64,000 bases of DNA from Ruminococcaceae bacterium Marseille-P2935 (GCA_900104565.1 LT629952.1:927603-991602), one strand, 5' to 3'. Shown: positions 35,369 to 44,766, numbered from the stretch's first letter. Made by a program: numbers and translations. The notes: generated by a model from the letters alone, not told the origin.

Positions 35369-37408
35369 TTGGCATTTCAATTAGATACGGATATTCGTTT
35401 TCTAAAAGGTGTTGGGGAACGACGAGGAATATTATACCACAAATTGGGTATTTACACCATAGAGGACCTGCTACGCCATTATCCAAGACGCTATATTGAC
35501 CTTTCTCACATTTACGATATTAAAGAAGCTCCCGTTGGCACTGTTTGTACCATTCGTGCACGGGTAGATTTTAAAGGCGGCGAACAACGTATTCGAAAAG
35601 GGCTGTCCCTGTTCAAAGTACAGGCCAGTGATGAAACAGGGGGAATTACCCTCACTTTTTTTAATGCCAAATATACCGTTGAAGCTTTAAAGGTCGGTTC
35701 GGAATATCTGTTTCATGGCCGTATCGGCGGATCTTTTCTACATAAAGAAATTTCGGTACCTTCTGTTTATCCGCTGGACTCTACTCAATTTTCACCGGTT
35801 TATCCGCTAACCGCTGGGTTAACGACAAAAATGATTTCCGCCAATGTACGGCAGGCCTTATCCCTTGCCGGCTCCCTGCCAGAACCGCTACCTTTGGCGG
35901 TACTTAAGGCCTGCAAGCTGCCCGAATATGATTTTTCGGTACGCAATATTCATTTCCCACAATCGGAAGAAGCGGCAGCAGCTGCACGCAGGCGGCTCAT
36001 TTTTGAAGAGCTGTTTTTTCTTTCTCTTGCTTTAGGTTCGGTCCGGGGCCGAAAAGAGGCCGTTAATGTTACGCCTATGCAGCCGCTGTCCATGGTACCG
36101 TTTTATTCTTCTTTGCCTTTTGAACCTACCAATGCACAGCGTAACGCGATTGATGACACCATAAAAGATATGTGCAGCGGCAAACCCATGAACCGGCTGA
36201 TTCAGGGCGATGTCGGTTCGGGAAAAACATTGGTGGCTGCAGCCGCTGCTTATTTTATGATTAAAAATGGCGGACAAGCCTCTATGATGGCTCCTACTGA
36301 AATACTTGCTGCTCAACACTATAATACCATGCAAAAGCTGTTAGCCCCGCTGGGAGTGCGTGTAGGGCTGCTTACCGGTTCTATGACCCCAGCCGCCAAG
36401 CGCAACTTTAAAAAACAGTTACTGGCCGGAGAGGTTGATTTATGCATTGGTACCCATGCACTGCTTACCGGAGATGTGGAGTTTAAAAACCTGCGGCTGG
36501 TCATTACCGACGAACAGCACCGTTTTGGTGTAAACCAACGAACCGCTCTTGCTCAAAAAGGGCAGAACTGCCATGTTTTGGTTATGTCTGCCACACCGAT
36601 TCCCCGCACACTGGCACTCATAATTTATGGGGATTTGGATCTGTCTGTCATTGACGAGCTGCCGCCGGGAAGACAGCCCATAGCCACTTATCTGATTGGC
36701 AGCAGTAAACGCGCACGGGCAATGAACTTTATCAAAAAACACCTGGATCAGGGGCTGCAGGCCTATATTGTTTGCCCACTAGTGGAGCAGGGGGAAACCG
36801 ACCTGGGGCTTAAGCCTGCCGCCGATTATGCCGAACATTTGGCAAATACCGATTTTAAAGGCTACAACATTGGGCTGCTTCACGGAAAAATGCGGCCGGC
36901 TGAAAAAGAACGGGTTATGGCAGAGTTTAAAGCCGGCCAGATTCAGCTGCTGGTTTCCACAACGGTAGTAGAAGTTGGAGTTGATGTGCCTAACGCTGTC
37001 ATTATGTTGGTCGAAGATGCCGATCATTTTGGTTTAAGCCAGCTGCATCAGCTGCGGGGACGGGTTGGCCGGGGCAGCATTCCCTCCCACTGCATTTTAA
37101 TTTCCGATTCCCAAAACCCCGAAACTACCGCCAGGTTAAAAGCCCTGTGCGATACAACGGATGGGTTTAAAATAGCGGAATATGACCTTAAATTACGCGG
37201 CCCGGGTGACTTTTTTGGCTCGCGGCAGCATGGCCTGCCCGAAATGAAGATTGCCGACCTTGCAAGCGATATGGATGTTTTGCAGGCAGCCCAGAAGGCG
37301 GCAACGCAGCTTTTGGAACAGAATCCCCATCTGGATGGTACCGACATGGAACTGACCCGCAAAATGGTAGCCAAACTGCTAAATGCCGTAGGTGAACGGC
37401 CGAACTAA
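35369..37408 (+). CDS. recG: ATP-dependent DNA helicase RecG
   Basis: 679 residues, full length. N-terminal wedge/OB domain (about 1-200), then superfamily 2 helicase motifs: GDVGSGKT (motif I), MAPTEILAAQH (Ia), DEQHRFGV (II), SATPIPRT (III), and GRVGRG (VI). The C-terminal RecG-specific SRQHGLPEMKIADL segment is present. Reverses stalled replication forks and branch-migrates junctions. Start is TTG at 35369 after GGGAGAG. The 3' end is partly duplicated just downstream (37465-37600). Confidence 0.97.
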   Translation: MAFQLDTDIRFLKGVGERRGILYHKLGIYTIEDLLRHYPRRYIDLSHIYDIKEAPVGTVCTIRARVDFKGGEQRIRKGLSLFKVQASDETGGITLTFFNAKYTVEALKVGSEYLFHGRIGGSFLHKEISVPSVYPLDSTQFSPVYPLTAGLTTKMISANVRQALSLAGSLPEPLPLAVLKACKLPEYDFSVRNIHFPQSEEAAAAARRRLIFEELFFLSLALGSVRGRKEAVNVTPMQPLSMVPFYSSLPFEPTNAQRNAIDDTIKDMCSGKPMNRLIQGDVGSGKTLVAAAAAYFMIKNGGQASMMAPTEILAAQHYNTMQKLLAPLGVRVGLLTGSMTPAAKRNFKKQLLAGEVDLCIGTHALLTGDVEFKNLRLVITDEQHRFGVNQRTALAQKGQNCHVLVMSATPIPRTLALIIYGDLDLSVIDELPPGRQPIATYLIGSSKRARAMNFIKKHLDQGLQAYIVCPLVEQGETDLGLKPAADYAEHLANTDFKGYNIGLLHGKMRPAEKERVMAEFKAGQIQLLVSTTVVEVGVDVPNAVIMLVEDADHFGLSQLHQLRGRVGRGSIPSHCILISDSQNPETTARLKALCDTTDGFKIAEYDLKLRGPGDFFGSRQHGLPEMKIADLASDMDVLQAAQKAATQLLEQNPHLDGTDMELTRKMVAKLLNAVGERPN

Positions 37409-37901
37409 AGCAGATTCACATGATCTAAGCCGCCAGATTTTGAAAAAAATGCAGCTAAGCAGCTGCGGAATACGACCGGAAACTACGCGGCCTGGGTAAC
37501 TTTTTTAGTTTGTAGCAGCATGGCCTGCCCGCAATGAAGATTGCCGGCCTTGCAAGCGATATGAATTTGCTGCAGACGGCGCCCAAGCAGCTTTTTTGCC
37601 ATCCCCGGTCGGCTTTCAGAAAAATCATTCAGCGTGATTTTGCAGGGAACTTGTCGTTTCAGCACGGGTAAACATGCTCTGATTTATAAATGCCCAAAGC
37701 TGAATAATCAGTCAACGGCATATGCCGGCATACTGTACTCAGTAATGTGTTTTTGTGTGCTGACCGGCTTTGAGTGCCAAAATTTTTTTACCCCAGCTAG
37801 GCAGCAATTTGCATTGGATAGCTGCACTTAATAAGTAAGGAGGCCATAAAAAGCCTGAAAACCTACCGCGTTTTCCGGCTGCCTTTATATGTAAGGAGGG
37901 G
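37409..37901 (+). other. Decayed region after recG
   Basis: Besides the recG copy at 37465-37600, it contains two Shine-Dalgarno-like sites (37837-37843 and 37893-37899) each followed by ATAAAA rather than ATG. No intact gene is supported. Confidence 0.45.
37465..37600 (+). pseudogene. Degenerate partial duplicate of the recG 3' end
   Basis: The bases closely match recG 37175-37314: shared blocks include GCGGAATA, ACGCGGCC, GCAGCATGGCCTGCCCG, AATGAAGATTGCCG and CCTTGCAAGCGATATG. In the recG reading frame the copy reads AEYDRKLRGLGNFFS then hits an in-frame TAG. A later stretch has lost bases. It is a non-coding relic of a local duplication. Confidence 0.85.
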
Positions 37902-38405
37902 TTGGCTATAAAAGTATTAAAATGGGTCGCGATATGTATTGTTGCCGTTATATTAATCGTGTTTGGTCTGCGCGGCGTTCAAATTTATAACCAAACACAT
38001 CAGAAAACGCCAGCAGAAATTATAAAAATAAATGGAAACAGCATTTTGGCCGCACAGGAAAAGCGCGGCGGGCTGTTCACCTTTGGAATAAAGGACGTTA
38101 AAATCGTAAACGCAGATGGCACTAAATTACCGGCTGAAGATTTAGCGCCCGGCATGCTAATTACGGTAGTCGGCCCAGACTATTGGCAAACAACCTATCC
38201 GTTAGGGTACCCCGACGTCAAAAAGGTGATTGTCGTTGATACAAATCAGGATTTAATCACCGGATATTTCAATCATATCACCAAGCAATATGCTAACGCA
38301 ACGCGGGATGAAATTACCGCCTACATTGATACATTGGCCAATTTAACCGAGGGCGAAAAAGAAGGGCTTTCTTATTTGGTATTATGCAGCCTGTCATTGT
38401 TTTAA
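37902..38405 (+). CDS. Hypothetical membrane-anchored protein
   Basis: Up to 167 residues. One N-terminal membrane helix (about 5-25), then an extracytoplasmic domain with a beta-rich core (NGNSILAAQEKRGGLFTFGI, APGMLITVVG). Such OB-like small domains occur in DUF3221-type lipoproteins, but there is no lipobox and the assignment is weak. The only canonical start near the ribosome binding site is TTG at 37902, just two bases after AGGAGG; an ATA codon at 37908 has ideal spacing. Lies in a decayed patch, so expression is uncertain. Confidence 0.5.
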   Translation: MAIKVLKWVAICIVAVILIVFGLRGVQIYNQTHQKTPAEIIKINGNSILAAQEKRGGLFTFGIKDVKIVNADGTKLPAEDLAPGMLITVVGPDYWQTTYPLGYPDVKKVIVVDTNQDLITGYFNHITKQYANATRDEITAYIDTLANLTEGEKEGLSYLVLCSLSLF

Positions 38406-38568
38406 TGGTTAAAATAGTCCTACCCGGCTGTAAATTGTATATTTTTTAAGATGGGGGTTTTCAGCGGAAGGCCGTACGGCCTTTCCAAAAGCAGGCGGAA
38501 CCAGCAATTGAGGCAAAAAATAATTTATTTTTATGATAAATTTTAATTTGACAAAGGCGTGTGATTGT
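38406..38568. other. Intergenic with palindrome
   Basis: GGAAGGCCGTACGGCCTTTCC (38467-38487) forms a hairpin after the preceding gene; it lacks a T-run. Confidence 0.4.
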
Positions 38569-38583
38569 ATGAAAGACTATTGG
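38545..38583 (+). repeat. Direct repeat, copy 1 (translation start region)
   Basis: About 36 bases, from AATTTGACAAAGG through GTGTGATTGTATGAAAGACTAT, recur at 38770-38805 with one difference (C versus A in the ribosome binding site). The repeat spans the start of two adjacent tiny genes, indicating tandem duplication of the initiation region. Confidence 0.8.
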
Positions 38584-38754
38584 TATATTTTCTTGATTGC
38601 TATTTTCTGTGCCATATTCTCAAAGCAGATTGATGCTATTATGGCTCGTGTAATCAAGGGCAAAAGAAAGAGGATTGTGTTCTACTGCGTGTTTTGTGCA
38701 ATCATGTTAAGTATAATAAGCTTCCTTATTTATGGAGCGCTGAGCCGTGTCTAA
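38569..38754 (+). CDS. Small hypothetical membrane protein (61 aa)
   Basis: Begins MKDYWYIF and has two hydrophobic segments separated by a basic loop (about residues 26-32, KGKRKR). The start at 38569 is used because it matches the start of the next tiny gene, with which it shares about 36 bases of upstream sequence. The ribosome binding site reads AAAGGCG, weaker than AAAGGAG in the neighbour. Unknown function; small paired membrane peptides can be toxins or bacteriocin-like, but nothing here proves that. Confidence 0.5.
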   Translation: MKDYWYIFLIAIFCAIFSKQIDAIMARVIKGKRKRIVFYCVFCAIMLSIISFLIYGALSRV

Positions 38755-38769
38755 AGGCTGACCAATTCC

Positions 38770-38805
38770 AATTTGACAAAGGAGTGTGATTGTATGAAAG
38801 ACTAT
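38770..38805 (+). repeat. Direct repeat, copy 2
   Basis: Second copy of the initiation-region repeat described at 38545-38583, here with the better AAAGGAG site. Confidence 0.8.
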
Positions 38806-38930
38806 CAGAATTTGATTGGTAAAGTTATTCTATTGTTATTGCAGGAGCAATGATTGCTAATGCGATAGAGGTTGCTGGAGGAAATATCGGAAGCCAAATC
38901 GCAAGTGCCCTTGCAACTTTCTTGCAATAA
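38794..38930 (+). pseudogene. Frameshifted tiny membrane-protein gene
   Basis: ATG at 38794 after AAAGGAGTGTG reads MKDYQNLIGKVILLLLQEQ then stops. One frame over, the sequence continues as VIAGAMIANAIEVAGGN... ending LATFLQ at TAA 38930. Joining the two with a single-base change gives a plausible peptide of about 45 residues with one membrane helix and a small-residue-rich, bacteriocin-like tail. Either a one-base deletion, a sequencing error or programmed slippage. Confidence 0.6.
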
Positions 38931-39343
38931 GACAAATTTTAATTTTATTTCTGTGACTGCACCTTCAAGTGGTATTACCAAGAGTACAGGGTTGCTGATT
39001 TTGAACGCTGCCGTAGTTTTAAGCAACAGATATCTTCTGTTCTACAAGGAAGGCACGGAATTGGCCGTATACCAAAAAGCCGCCCTTTATTGGGCCGTGC
39101 GCAGTGCTGCACATGAAGGCCAGAGTTTTTTGAAAGAATTTTAAATGCTTCTCCGCTCTAGTAAAACATCATTCAAAAAACCGGCGCTGCTGCCAATTCT
39201 GTTATGCAAATCAATAATGAAGAACTATTTTTTATTGCCGTGTAAAACCGCGTAGAGGGCATAGTCATGCAGAAGCTTTTTGTTTTATTCTGCCGCTTTA
39301 CGGTTTCACCGCGGCTGCATAGCATGACTGATAATTTAGCGCA
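38931..39343. other. Gene-free region
   Basis: No supported gene. An 8-bp inverted pair AGTCATGC/GCATGACT spans about 39262-39332. Confidence 0.35.
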
Positions 39344-39374
39344 ATAAAAAAGGAGGCATATGCCTCCTTTTTCT
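39344..39374. terminator. Bidirectional terminator (palindrome)
   Basis: AAAAAGGAGGCATATGCCTCCTTTTT is a perfect palindrome with A- and T-runs, able to end the minus-strand fakA-like transcript and any plus-strand transcript. Confidence 0.85.
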
Positions 39375-39377
39375 ATC

Positions 39378-41057
39378 TTATTCTGCAGAAATAATAAAGT
39401 AATAAACTGGCTGGCCGCCGGAAATCAGGTTTAGCTCTACTTCCTGCGGCATTTTGGCTGCCACCGCCTGGTAAATTGCCTCAGCCTGCTCATCCGTCAC
39501 ATCCGAACCGTAATACATGGTTACAAAGCATTCCTCTTTGGAAGGGTGATTACGCAGCAGGTTACGGGTTAATTTCATTACCGTCTTGGTTAAATCTTTT
39601 TCTGTAAAGGTAATCTTGCCGTTTTCCAGGGCCAGCAGTTCCCCTTGTTTAATTTTTTGGCCGTCAAAGTCGCTGTCCCTCGCAGCAAAGGTAATTTGGC
39701 CGGTCTGCACCTTTTCTACCGCTTTATTCATTGCAATGTGGTTGGCCTCTTCCGTTTCATCGGGGTCAAACGCCAGCATGGCAGAAATGCCCTGAGGAAT
39801 AGTGCGGGTAGGCAGCACAATCACCTTGCGGTCTGCCAGTTTAATCGTCTGCTCGGCAGCCATAATAATATTCTTATTGTTTGGCAGTACAAACACTGTT
39901 TTGCAGGGAGTGGCCTGAATCGCACCCAGAATTTCATCCGTCGATGGGTTCATGGTTTGACCGCCGCTGACAACATTGTTGACCCCCAGGTCACAGAACA
40001 GTTGCTTCAGTCCCTCTCCGGCAGCTACCGCTACAAAACCATATTCATTGGACGGGTCGACCGCCGCATAGGAAAAGGTTGTCTCTTCCGGCTGTACGGT
40101 CTTCTTCTGGTTTGCATGCTGTTCCCGCATGTTTTCAATCTTCATGTTGGTAAGCATGCCGTATTCCAGCGCCTTTTGCAGTGCATTGCCCGGGTTGTCG
40201 GTATGCACATGGCTTTTTATAATATCGTCATCCTCCACAACCACTACGCTGTCGCCAATCGACTCCAAATAACTACGCAGGGCAGAAACATTCAAATCAG
40301 TACGCTCTGTATCTTTAATTACAATAAATTCGGTACAATAGGTAAAGGTAATTTCGCCCTCATATTCCCCTGCGGCATTTTTTTCAACCGGCATGCCGGT
40401 TTCCGATACCTTGGTTTCCTGCTCTTTGAGTTCAATAATCTTTCCCTCTTGGAACACCGAACGCATACCCTCTAAAATGACAACAAAGCCTCGCCCGCCG
40501 GCGTCTACCACACCGGCTTTTTTTAGTACAGGTAACAGTTCGGGTGTTTGCTCCAATGCATCCTTCGCACTGGCAATCACTTCGTCCCACATCTGCACTG
40601 GGCTTATTTCAGGCTGCTTTTCCAAAACAGCAGCCGCATGCTCCGCCGCCATTCTGGCTACGGTAAGAATGGTACCTTCGGTCGGTTTCATAACTGCTTT
40701 GTATGCGGCGCTCACTCCACGCTGCAGTGCATCAACAATTCCCCCGGAGGTCATCTCCTGCTGGTCGTGCAGCCCTTTGGAAAAGCCCCGGAATAAAAGA
40801 GAAAGAATAACACCGGAATTTCCTCTGGCACCGCGTAGCAATGCAGAGGCCGCCGACCCGGCAACCTCAGAAGCAGTTACGGAATCGGGCAACCGTTCCA
40901 GTTCCCGCTTTGCAGCGCTGATTGTCATGTACATATTGGTGCCGGTATCACCGTCCGGCACGGGGAAAACATTGAGGGCGTCCACACTCTGTCTTAAATT
41001 GCCAATATTGTTTGCAGCCGAGATGAACGCATCCCGTAGCTGTGACCCTGTTATCAC
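39378..41057 (-). CDS. fakA: DAK2/DegV-associated kinase, FakA-like
   Basis: 559 residues. N-terminal DhaL/DAK2 nucleotide-binding domain with LNVFPVPDGDTGTNMYMT (about 28-45), GARGNSGVILS and GTILTV. The C-terminal FakA-type extension has CTEFIV and DIIKSHVHTDNPG. FakA phosphorylates fatty acids presented by DegV-type FakB proteins for incorporation into phospholipid. Start is GTG at 41057 about ten bases after AGGGAGTG. Downstream of asp23, as in many Firmicutes, and convergent with the plus-strand genes after recG. Confidence 0.9.
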   Translation of the reverse strand: MITGSQLRDAFISAANNIGNLRQSVDALNVFPVPDGDTGTNMYMTISAAKRELERLPDSVTASEVAGSAASALLRGARGNSGVILSLLFRGFSKGLHDQQEMTSGGIVDALQRGVSAAYKAVMKPTEGTILTVARMAAEHAAAVLEKQPEISPVQMWDEVIASAKDALEQTPELLPVLKKAGVVDAGGRGFVVILEGMRSVFQEGKIIELKEQETKVSETGMPVEKNAAGEYEGEITFTYCTEFIVIKDTERTDLNVSALRSYLESIGDSVVVVEDDDIIKSHVHTDNPGNALQKALEYGMLTNMKIENMREQHANQKKTVQPEETTFSYAAVDPSNEYGFVAVAAGEGLKQLFCDLGVNNVVSGGQTMNPSTDEILGAIQATPCKTVFVLPNNKNIIMAAEQTIKLADRKVIVLPTRTIPQGISAMLAFDPDETEEANHIAMNKAVEKVQTGQITFAARDSDFDGQKIKQGELLALENGKITFTEKDLTKTVMKLTRNLLRNHPSKEECFVTMYYGSDVTDEQAEAIYQAVAAKMPQEVELNLISGGQPVYYFIISAE

Positions 41058-41118
41058 TTCTAATCGACACTCCCTTAAAAGGTTAATCCTTGAATTTATC
41101 TGAGGCGGTCATAGAGCG

Positions 41119-41469
41119 CTACGCTTTCATTCCGTCAACAAACACATTCACCTTGGTAACTTCAAAGCCGGTGGATTCCTCTACCGTATACCGCACTTTG
41201 TTTACAATGCTTTTTACAATAGCTGCAATATTAACCCCATAGGTTACAACGATATGCAGATCGATCATCAGCTTGCCGCCTACCGTCCGCACCCGTACGC
41301 CTTTATCCTGGGATTCCTTGCGCAGCAGCTTTGTTTTAAGGGTTTGGGTTGCATCCGAAAACATCATGCCCGCTACACCGAAGCATTCGCTGGCTGCATG
41401 CCCCACAAGATTAGCAAAATAATCCTGCGATATTTCAATGGTACCAAGCTGGTTGTCTATTTTGATCAT
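41119..41469 (-). CDS. Asp23/Gls24 family protein (YloU-like)
   Basis: 116 residues. IEISQDYFANLVGHAASECFGVAGM at the N-terminus and VDLHIVVTYG-like IDLHIVVTYGVNIAAIVKSIVNKVRYTVEESTGFEVTKVNVFVDGM are diagnostic of Asp23. Usually envelope-associated and encoded next to fakA. First gene of the pair behind a clear promoter. Confidence 0.93.
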   Translation of the reverse strand: MIKIDNQLGTIEISQDYFANLVGHAASECFGVAGMMFSDATQTLKTKLLRKESQDKGVRVRTVGGKLMIDLHIVVTYGVNIAAIVKSIVNKVRYTVEESTGFEVTKVNVFVDGMKA

Positions 41470-41998
41470 ACCCTGCGCCTCCTTGATCTTTTATCGAAAC
41501 AGGTTTTTAGAATCCATAAGAAAAACCACGCCGGAAACATGTACCTGTTCACATATTCCCCCGCGGCCTTAATAGTATATGTATATTATAGAAAATATCT
41601 GTGCATGTTGCAAGGAAAACCCAAAAGAATTCTTGAAAAATCTATATTTTCCCCTTTTTTGTTATGAATAAAAGGAAAGCAGCTGAATAATAATCCTGTT
41701 TCTTTATAAAAATACGGGAAACTGCAACCAGATACTGAGATATTTTTAAAAAATCTTAATATTTGAGCGTCATTGCAGACGCTGCATCTCCAGAAACAAC
41801 AGCATATCCTTTTACGCTATTGCTTCTCTTCCGTATTAGTATATTCTGCCGGTACAGCTTATCATTCTTTTAGAACTGTTTTGCAATATTCTGCCGTTTC
41901 ACCGTTTTATACTGCACCAGTTTTTTTATATTACACCATACATAAAACGGATGCTTATGAATGCTGATAAAAACAAATAATTTCCATATAAAAGATTT
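41470..41998. other. Intergenic region between asp23 and spoVS
   Basis: Contains the asp23 promoter (41585-41613), a 110-base asp23 leader with an AACAGG/CCTGTT pairing, and about 350 bases with no recognised feature. Confidence 0.4.
41585..41613 (-). promoter_or_regulatory. Sigma-A promoter of asp23-fakA
   Basis: Minus strand: -35 TTGCAA (41613-41608), 17-base spacer, -10 TATAAT (41590-41585). Confidence 0.8.
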
Positions 41999-42026
41999 AG
42001 CCGGCAAAACTTTTGTTTCACCGGCT
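41999..42026 (-). terminator. Probable terminator of spoVS
   Basis: Minus strand: AGCCGGTGAAAC pairs with GTTTTGCCGGCT just past the spoVS stop; the following T-content is modest. Confidence 0.55.
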
Positions 42027-42031
42027 GCCGT

Positions 42032-42292
42032 TTACCTTGGTTCCACTATCAGTTTGATTGCAATTCGTTCTTCTGTATCAATTACCACATTGGCAAAGGC
42101 CGGAATACAGATTAAGTCCACCCCAGAAGGTGCCAAATACCCTCTTGCAATTGCTACCGCCTTAATTGCCTGGTTTGCTGCACCAGCACCGACTGCCTGC
42201 ACCTCTACCTGACCTTTGTCACGAATTACACCTGCTATTGCTCCAGCAACAGAATTTGGGATAGAACGCGCGGATACTTTTAAAATCTCCAA
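42032..42292 (-). CDS. spoVS: Stage V sporulation protein S
   Basis: 86 residues, full-length SpoVS: EILKVSARSIPNSVAGAIAGVIRDKG, VEVQAVGAGAANQAIKAVAIARG and the C-terminal SGVDLICIPAF...IAIKLIVEP. An Alba-fold protein affecting septation and coat assembly during sporulation. The start is TTG at 42292, six bases after GAGGGG; a longer frame to 42325 is not conserved sequence. Follows ymdB on the same strand, the conserved order. Confidence 0.96.
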   Translation of the reverse strand: MEILKVSARSIPNSVAGAIAGVIRDKGQVEVQAVGAGAANQAIKAVAIARGYLAPSGVDLICIPAFANVVIDTEERIAIKLIVEPR

Positions 42293-42456
42293 AATTTTCC
42301 CCTCCCAAGCTATGGCCGGCTCCAAAGGTGCACACGCCGCCTATACTGGTTTCTCACTTCAGAATAAGCTGAGCCATTCCATAACTACTTTGTAAACTCA
42401 TCATACCTTTTTTAGGAAAATTTTTCAAGAGACTTTTCAAATTTATACACAAAATA

Positions 42457-43221
42457 TCAGATATTCACCGGATTTAATTTGGTGCAAACGCCAGTTTTTT
42501 GGTCAATTTCAATTATAACACCGTTTAACAGAATATTTTCCTTCTCATTCTCAAATCGTGTAGGCAGTAATGTGCGCATCCGCCGAATTGCCAACTGGGC
42601 CTTTACCCCTAAAACCGAGTCTCGGCCCCCGCACATTCCCACATCGGTCATATAGCCGGTTCCCCCCGGCAAAATCCTGGCATCTGCAGTAGGCACGTGG
42701 GTATGAGTGCCTAGCAAAGCAGAAATTTTACCATCTAAATAATACGCCATACAAAGTTTTTCACTGGTTGCCTCAGCATGAAAATCCACTATAATATTGC
42801 GGCTTGGCAGTTGGGGCAATAAGGCATCGATACACTCATAAGGGTTTTGGAAACTATCCATATAAACAGTCCCCTGCAAATTTACTACGCAAAGCGGGAA
42901 TTTGGGGTGATCATAAAAATACCATCCCTGTCCCGGCGCATCAGCATGGTAGTTGGCCGGGCGAATAATGCCGTTTTTTTCGTCCATTACATCATAAATT
43001 TCACGACGCCGCAGGCCATGATTGCCGGTGGTAATAATATCTACCCCGCTGTCCATTAAATGTTTTGCGCTATAGGGCAAAATTCCGTTGCCTTCCGCAG
43101 AATTTTCCCCATTGGCAATCGTAATATCAATTCCGTATTCCCGTTTCAGCGAAGGCAGCACAGCCCTCACATGATCGCATCCAGACTGACCTACCACATC
43201 ACCGATAAATAAAATTCTCAT
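42457..43221 (-). CDS. ymdB: YmdB-family metallophosphoesterase
   Basis: 254 residues. Metal-binding motifs IGDVVGQSG (Asp), IANGENSAEGNG (Asn/Glu), TGNHG (GNHE-like) and GTHTHVPTADARILPGGTGYMTDVGMCG match the TIGR00282 family. Bacillus YmdB hydrolyses 2',3'-cyclic nucleotides and affects biofilm and motility decisions. ATG at 43221 after AAAGGGTG. The RNase Y gene that usually precedes it is absent here. Confidence 0.93.
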   Translation of the reverse strand: MRILFIGDVVGQSGCDHVRAVLPSLKREYGIDITIANGENSAEGNGILPYSAKHLMDSGVDIITTGNHGLRRREIYDVMDEKNGIIRPANYHADAPGQGWYFYDHPKFPLCVVNLQGTVYMDSFQNPYECIDALLPQLPSRNIIVDFHAEATSEKLCMAYYLDGKISALLGTHTHVPTADARILPGGTGYMTDVGMCGGRDSVLGVKAQLAIRRMRTLLPTRFENEKENILLNGVIIEIDQKTGVCTKLNPVNI

Positions 43222-43310
43222 ACTGGCACCCTTTCCATCCAAACGCAAACCCGCGCCTACTTCTATTCTTATTAGTTTTAATATAATTATAACACAAATG
43301 TAAATCCCTG

Positions 43311-43347
43311 CAAAAACAAAAACTGGCCGCCGTATTCTGGCAGCCAG
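43311..43347 (-). terminator. Terminator of the amino-acid ABC importer
   Basis: Minus strand: CTGGCTGCC pairs with GGCGGCCAG (one G-U), followed by TTTTTGTTTTTG. Confidence 0.82.
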
Positions 43348-43364
43348 CAGCAGATATATATTGT

Positions 43365-44087
43365 TTATAAAACTTTTGATAAAAAGTCCTGCAAACGGGG
43401 GTTGTGTGGGTTGGCAAAAAACTGCTCTGGGGTATTCTGTTCCATAATTACACCCTGGTCCATAAACAATACCCTGGTGGCAACCTCACGGGCAAAGCCC
43501 ATTTCGTGGGTGACAACCACCATGGTCATCCCTTCGTTGGCCAGTTCCTTCATCAGCTCCAGCACCTCGCCCACCATCTCCGGGTCAAGCGCCGAGGTTG
43601 GTTCGTCAAACAGCATAACTTTTGGGTTCATGGCAAGAGCACGCACAATGGCGATACGCTGCTTCTGGCCGCCAGACAGCTGGTTTGGGTAGGTTTTTGC
43701 TTTATCTTCAAGGCCAATCCGTTTCAGCAAACGGTAGGCGTTTTCTTCCGCCTGCTGCTCGCTTTGCAGTTCCAGCTTTATTGGCGCAAGGGTAATATTT
43801 TCCAGTACGGTCAGATGGGGAAACAGGTTAAAGTGCTGGAACACCATACCCATTTTCTGACGCAGTTCATTAATATTGGTTCTGGGGTCGGTTATATTTT
43901 TCCCTTCAAACCAAATTTCACCCTTGGTTGGGGTTTCTAATAAATTCAGGCATCGTAAAAAGGTGGATTTTCCCGAACCGGACGGCCCCACAATAACCAC
44001 CTTTTCACCTTGTGCAATCTCTTCATTTATACCTTTCAGCACCATATTTTTGTCAAAGGTTTTTTCTAAATTTTTAACGGTGATCAC
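43365..44087 (-). CDS. Polar amino-acid ABC transporter ATP-binding protein (GlnQ/ArtP-type)
   Basis: About 240 residues. Walker [10 protein letters not shown] near 32-40, [15 protein letters not shown] signature near 135, Walker [15 protein letters not shown], and [21 protein letters not shown], a stretch typical of the polar amino-acid group. Start is GTG at 44087, overlapping the permease 3' end; an ATG further upstream at 44108 is possible. Last gene of an SBP-permease-ATPase operon. Confidence 0.92.
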   Translation of the reverse strand: MITVKNLEKTFDKNMVLKGINEEIAQGEKVVIVGPSGSGKSTFLRCLNLLETPTKGEIWFEGKNITDPRTNINELRQKMGMVFQHFNLFPHLTVLENITLAPIKLELQSEQQAEENAYRLLKRIGLEDKAKTYPNQLSGGQKQRIAIVRALAMNPKVMLFDEPTSALDPEMVGEVLELMKELANEGMTMVVVTHEMGFAREVATRVLFMDQGVIMEQNTPEQFFANPHNPRLQDFLSKVL

Positions 44088-44766
44088 TCTTCGCCAGCCT
44101 CCTTTCAAATAGCTTGAGCAGGTAGCTGAGCCCCATGACCAAAACCAAGTAGATAATTGCTACAATGTACAGCGGAGTGCTGTTTACCACACGGGAGAAG
44201 ATGTTGTCACCGGCCTTGGTCAGGTCGCGGATTGCAATATAACCGGCTACCGAAGTTTCTTTTAGCAGCGCAATAAACTCGTTGCCCAGGGCGGGTAGTA
44301 TGTTTTTAACTGCCTGCGGCAGAACAATCAGCTTCATGGTCATACTCTGGGTCAGGCCCAAAGACCGCCCGGCTTCGGCCTGCCCCTTGTCGACTGCCAT
44401 AATGCCTGCACGAATAATTTCGGCAACATAGGCACCTGAGTTAATGCCAAAGGTTAGAATTGCCACCAGCAGCTCGGCATTTACAGCTGCCATAATAGAC
44501 CCATTCATAATCAGCAGCTGTACCACTACCGGGGTACCGCGAATTACCGTTACATAAAAAGAACAAATTTTATCTAAAACAACCATATACCATTTACGAT
44601 TATTCTGCGCCGTAACCTTAACAATTGCAACCAGCAAACCAATTGCCACACCAATTGCTGTTGCGCATGACGCAATAATCAGAGTATTTTTTAACCCCTC
44701 CAGCAAAAGCATGTAACGCTTATCTACAATTAAGGTACGGTAGAGCTGATCTAAAATATAGCTCAT
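44074..44766 (-). CDS. Polar amino-acid ABC transporter permease (HisM-type)
   Basis: 230 residues, five hydrophobic segments. The N-terminal [27 protein letters not shown] and the EAA loop [38 protein letters not shown] are diagnostic of the HEQRO subfamily. ATG at 44766 after AGGAGG at ten bases. Single permease gene implies a homodimer. Confidence 0.93.
   Translation of the reverse strand: MSYILDQLYRTLIVDKRYMLLLEGLKNTLIIASCATAIGVAIGLLVAIVKVTAQNNRKWYMVVLDKICSFYVTVIRGTPVVVQLLIMNGSIMAAVNAELLVAILTFGINSGAYVAEIIRAGIMAVDKGQAEAGRSLGLTQSMTMKLIVLPQAVKNILPALGNEFIALLKETSVAGYIAIRDLTKAGDNIFSRVVNSTPLYIVAIIYLVLVMGLSYLLKLFERRLAKSDHR

Noticed and set aside
38872..39144. Plus-strand frame of 90 codons after the frameshifted tiny gene
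   Set aside because: Overlaps the restored frame of the tiny gene; no ribosome binding site; no protein-like pattern.
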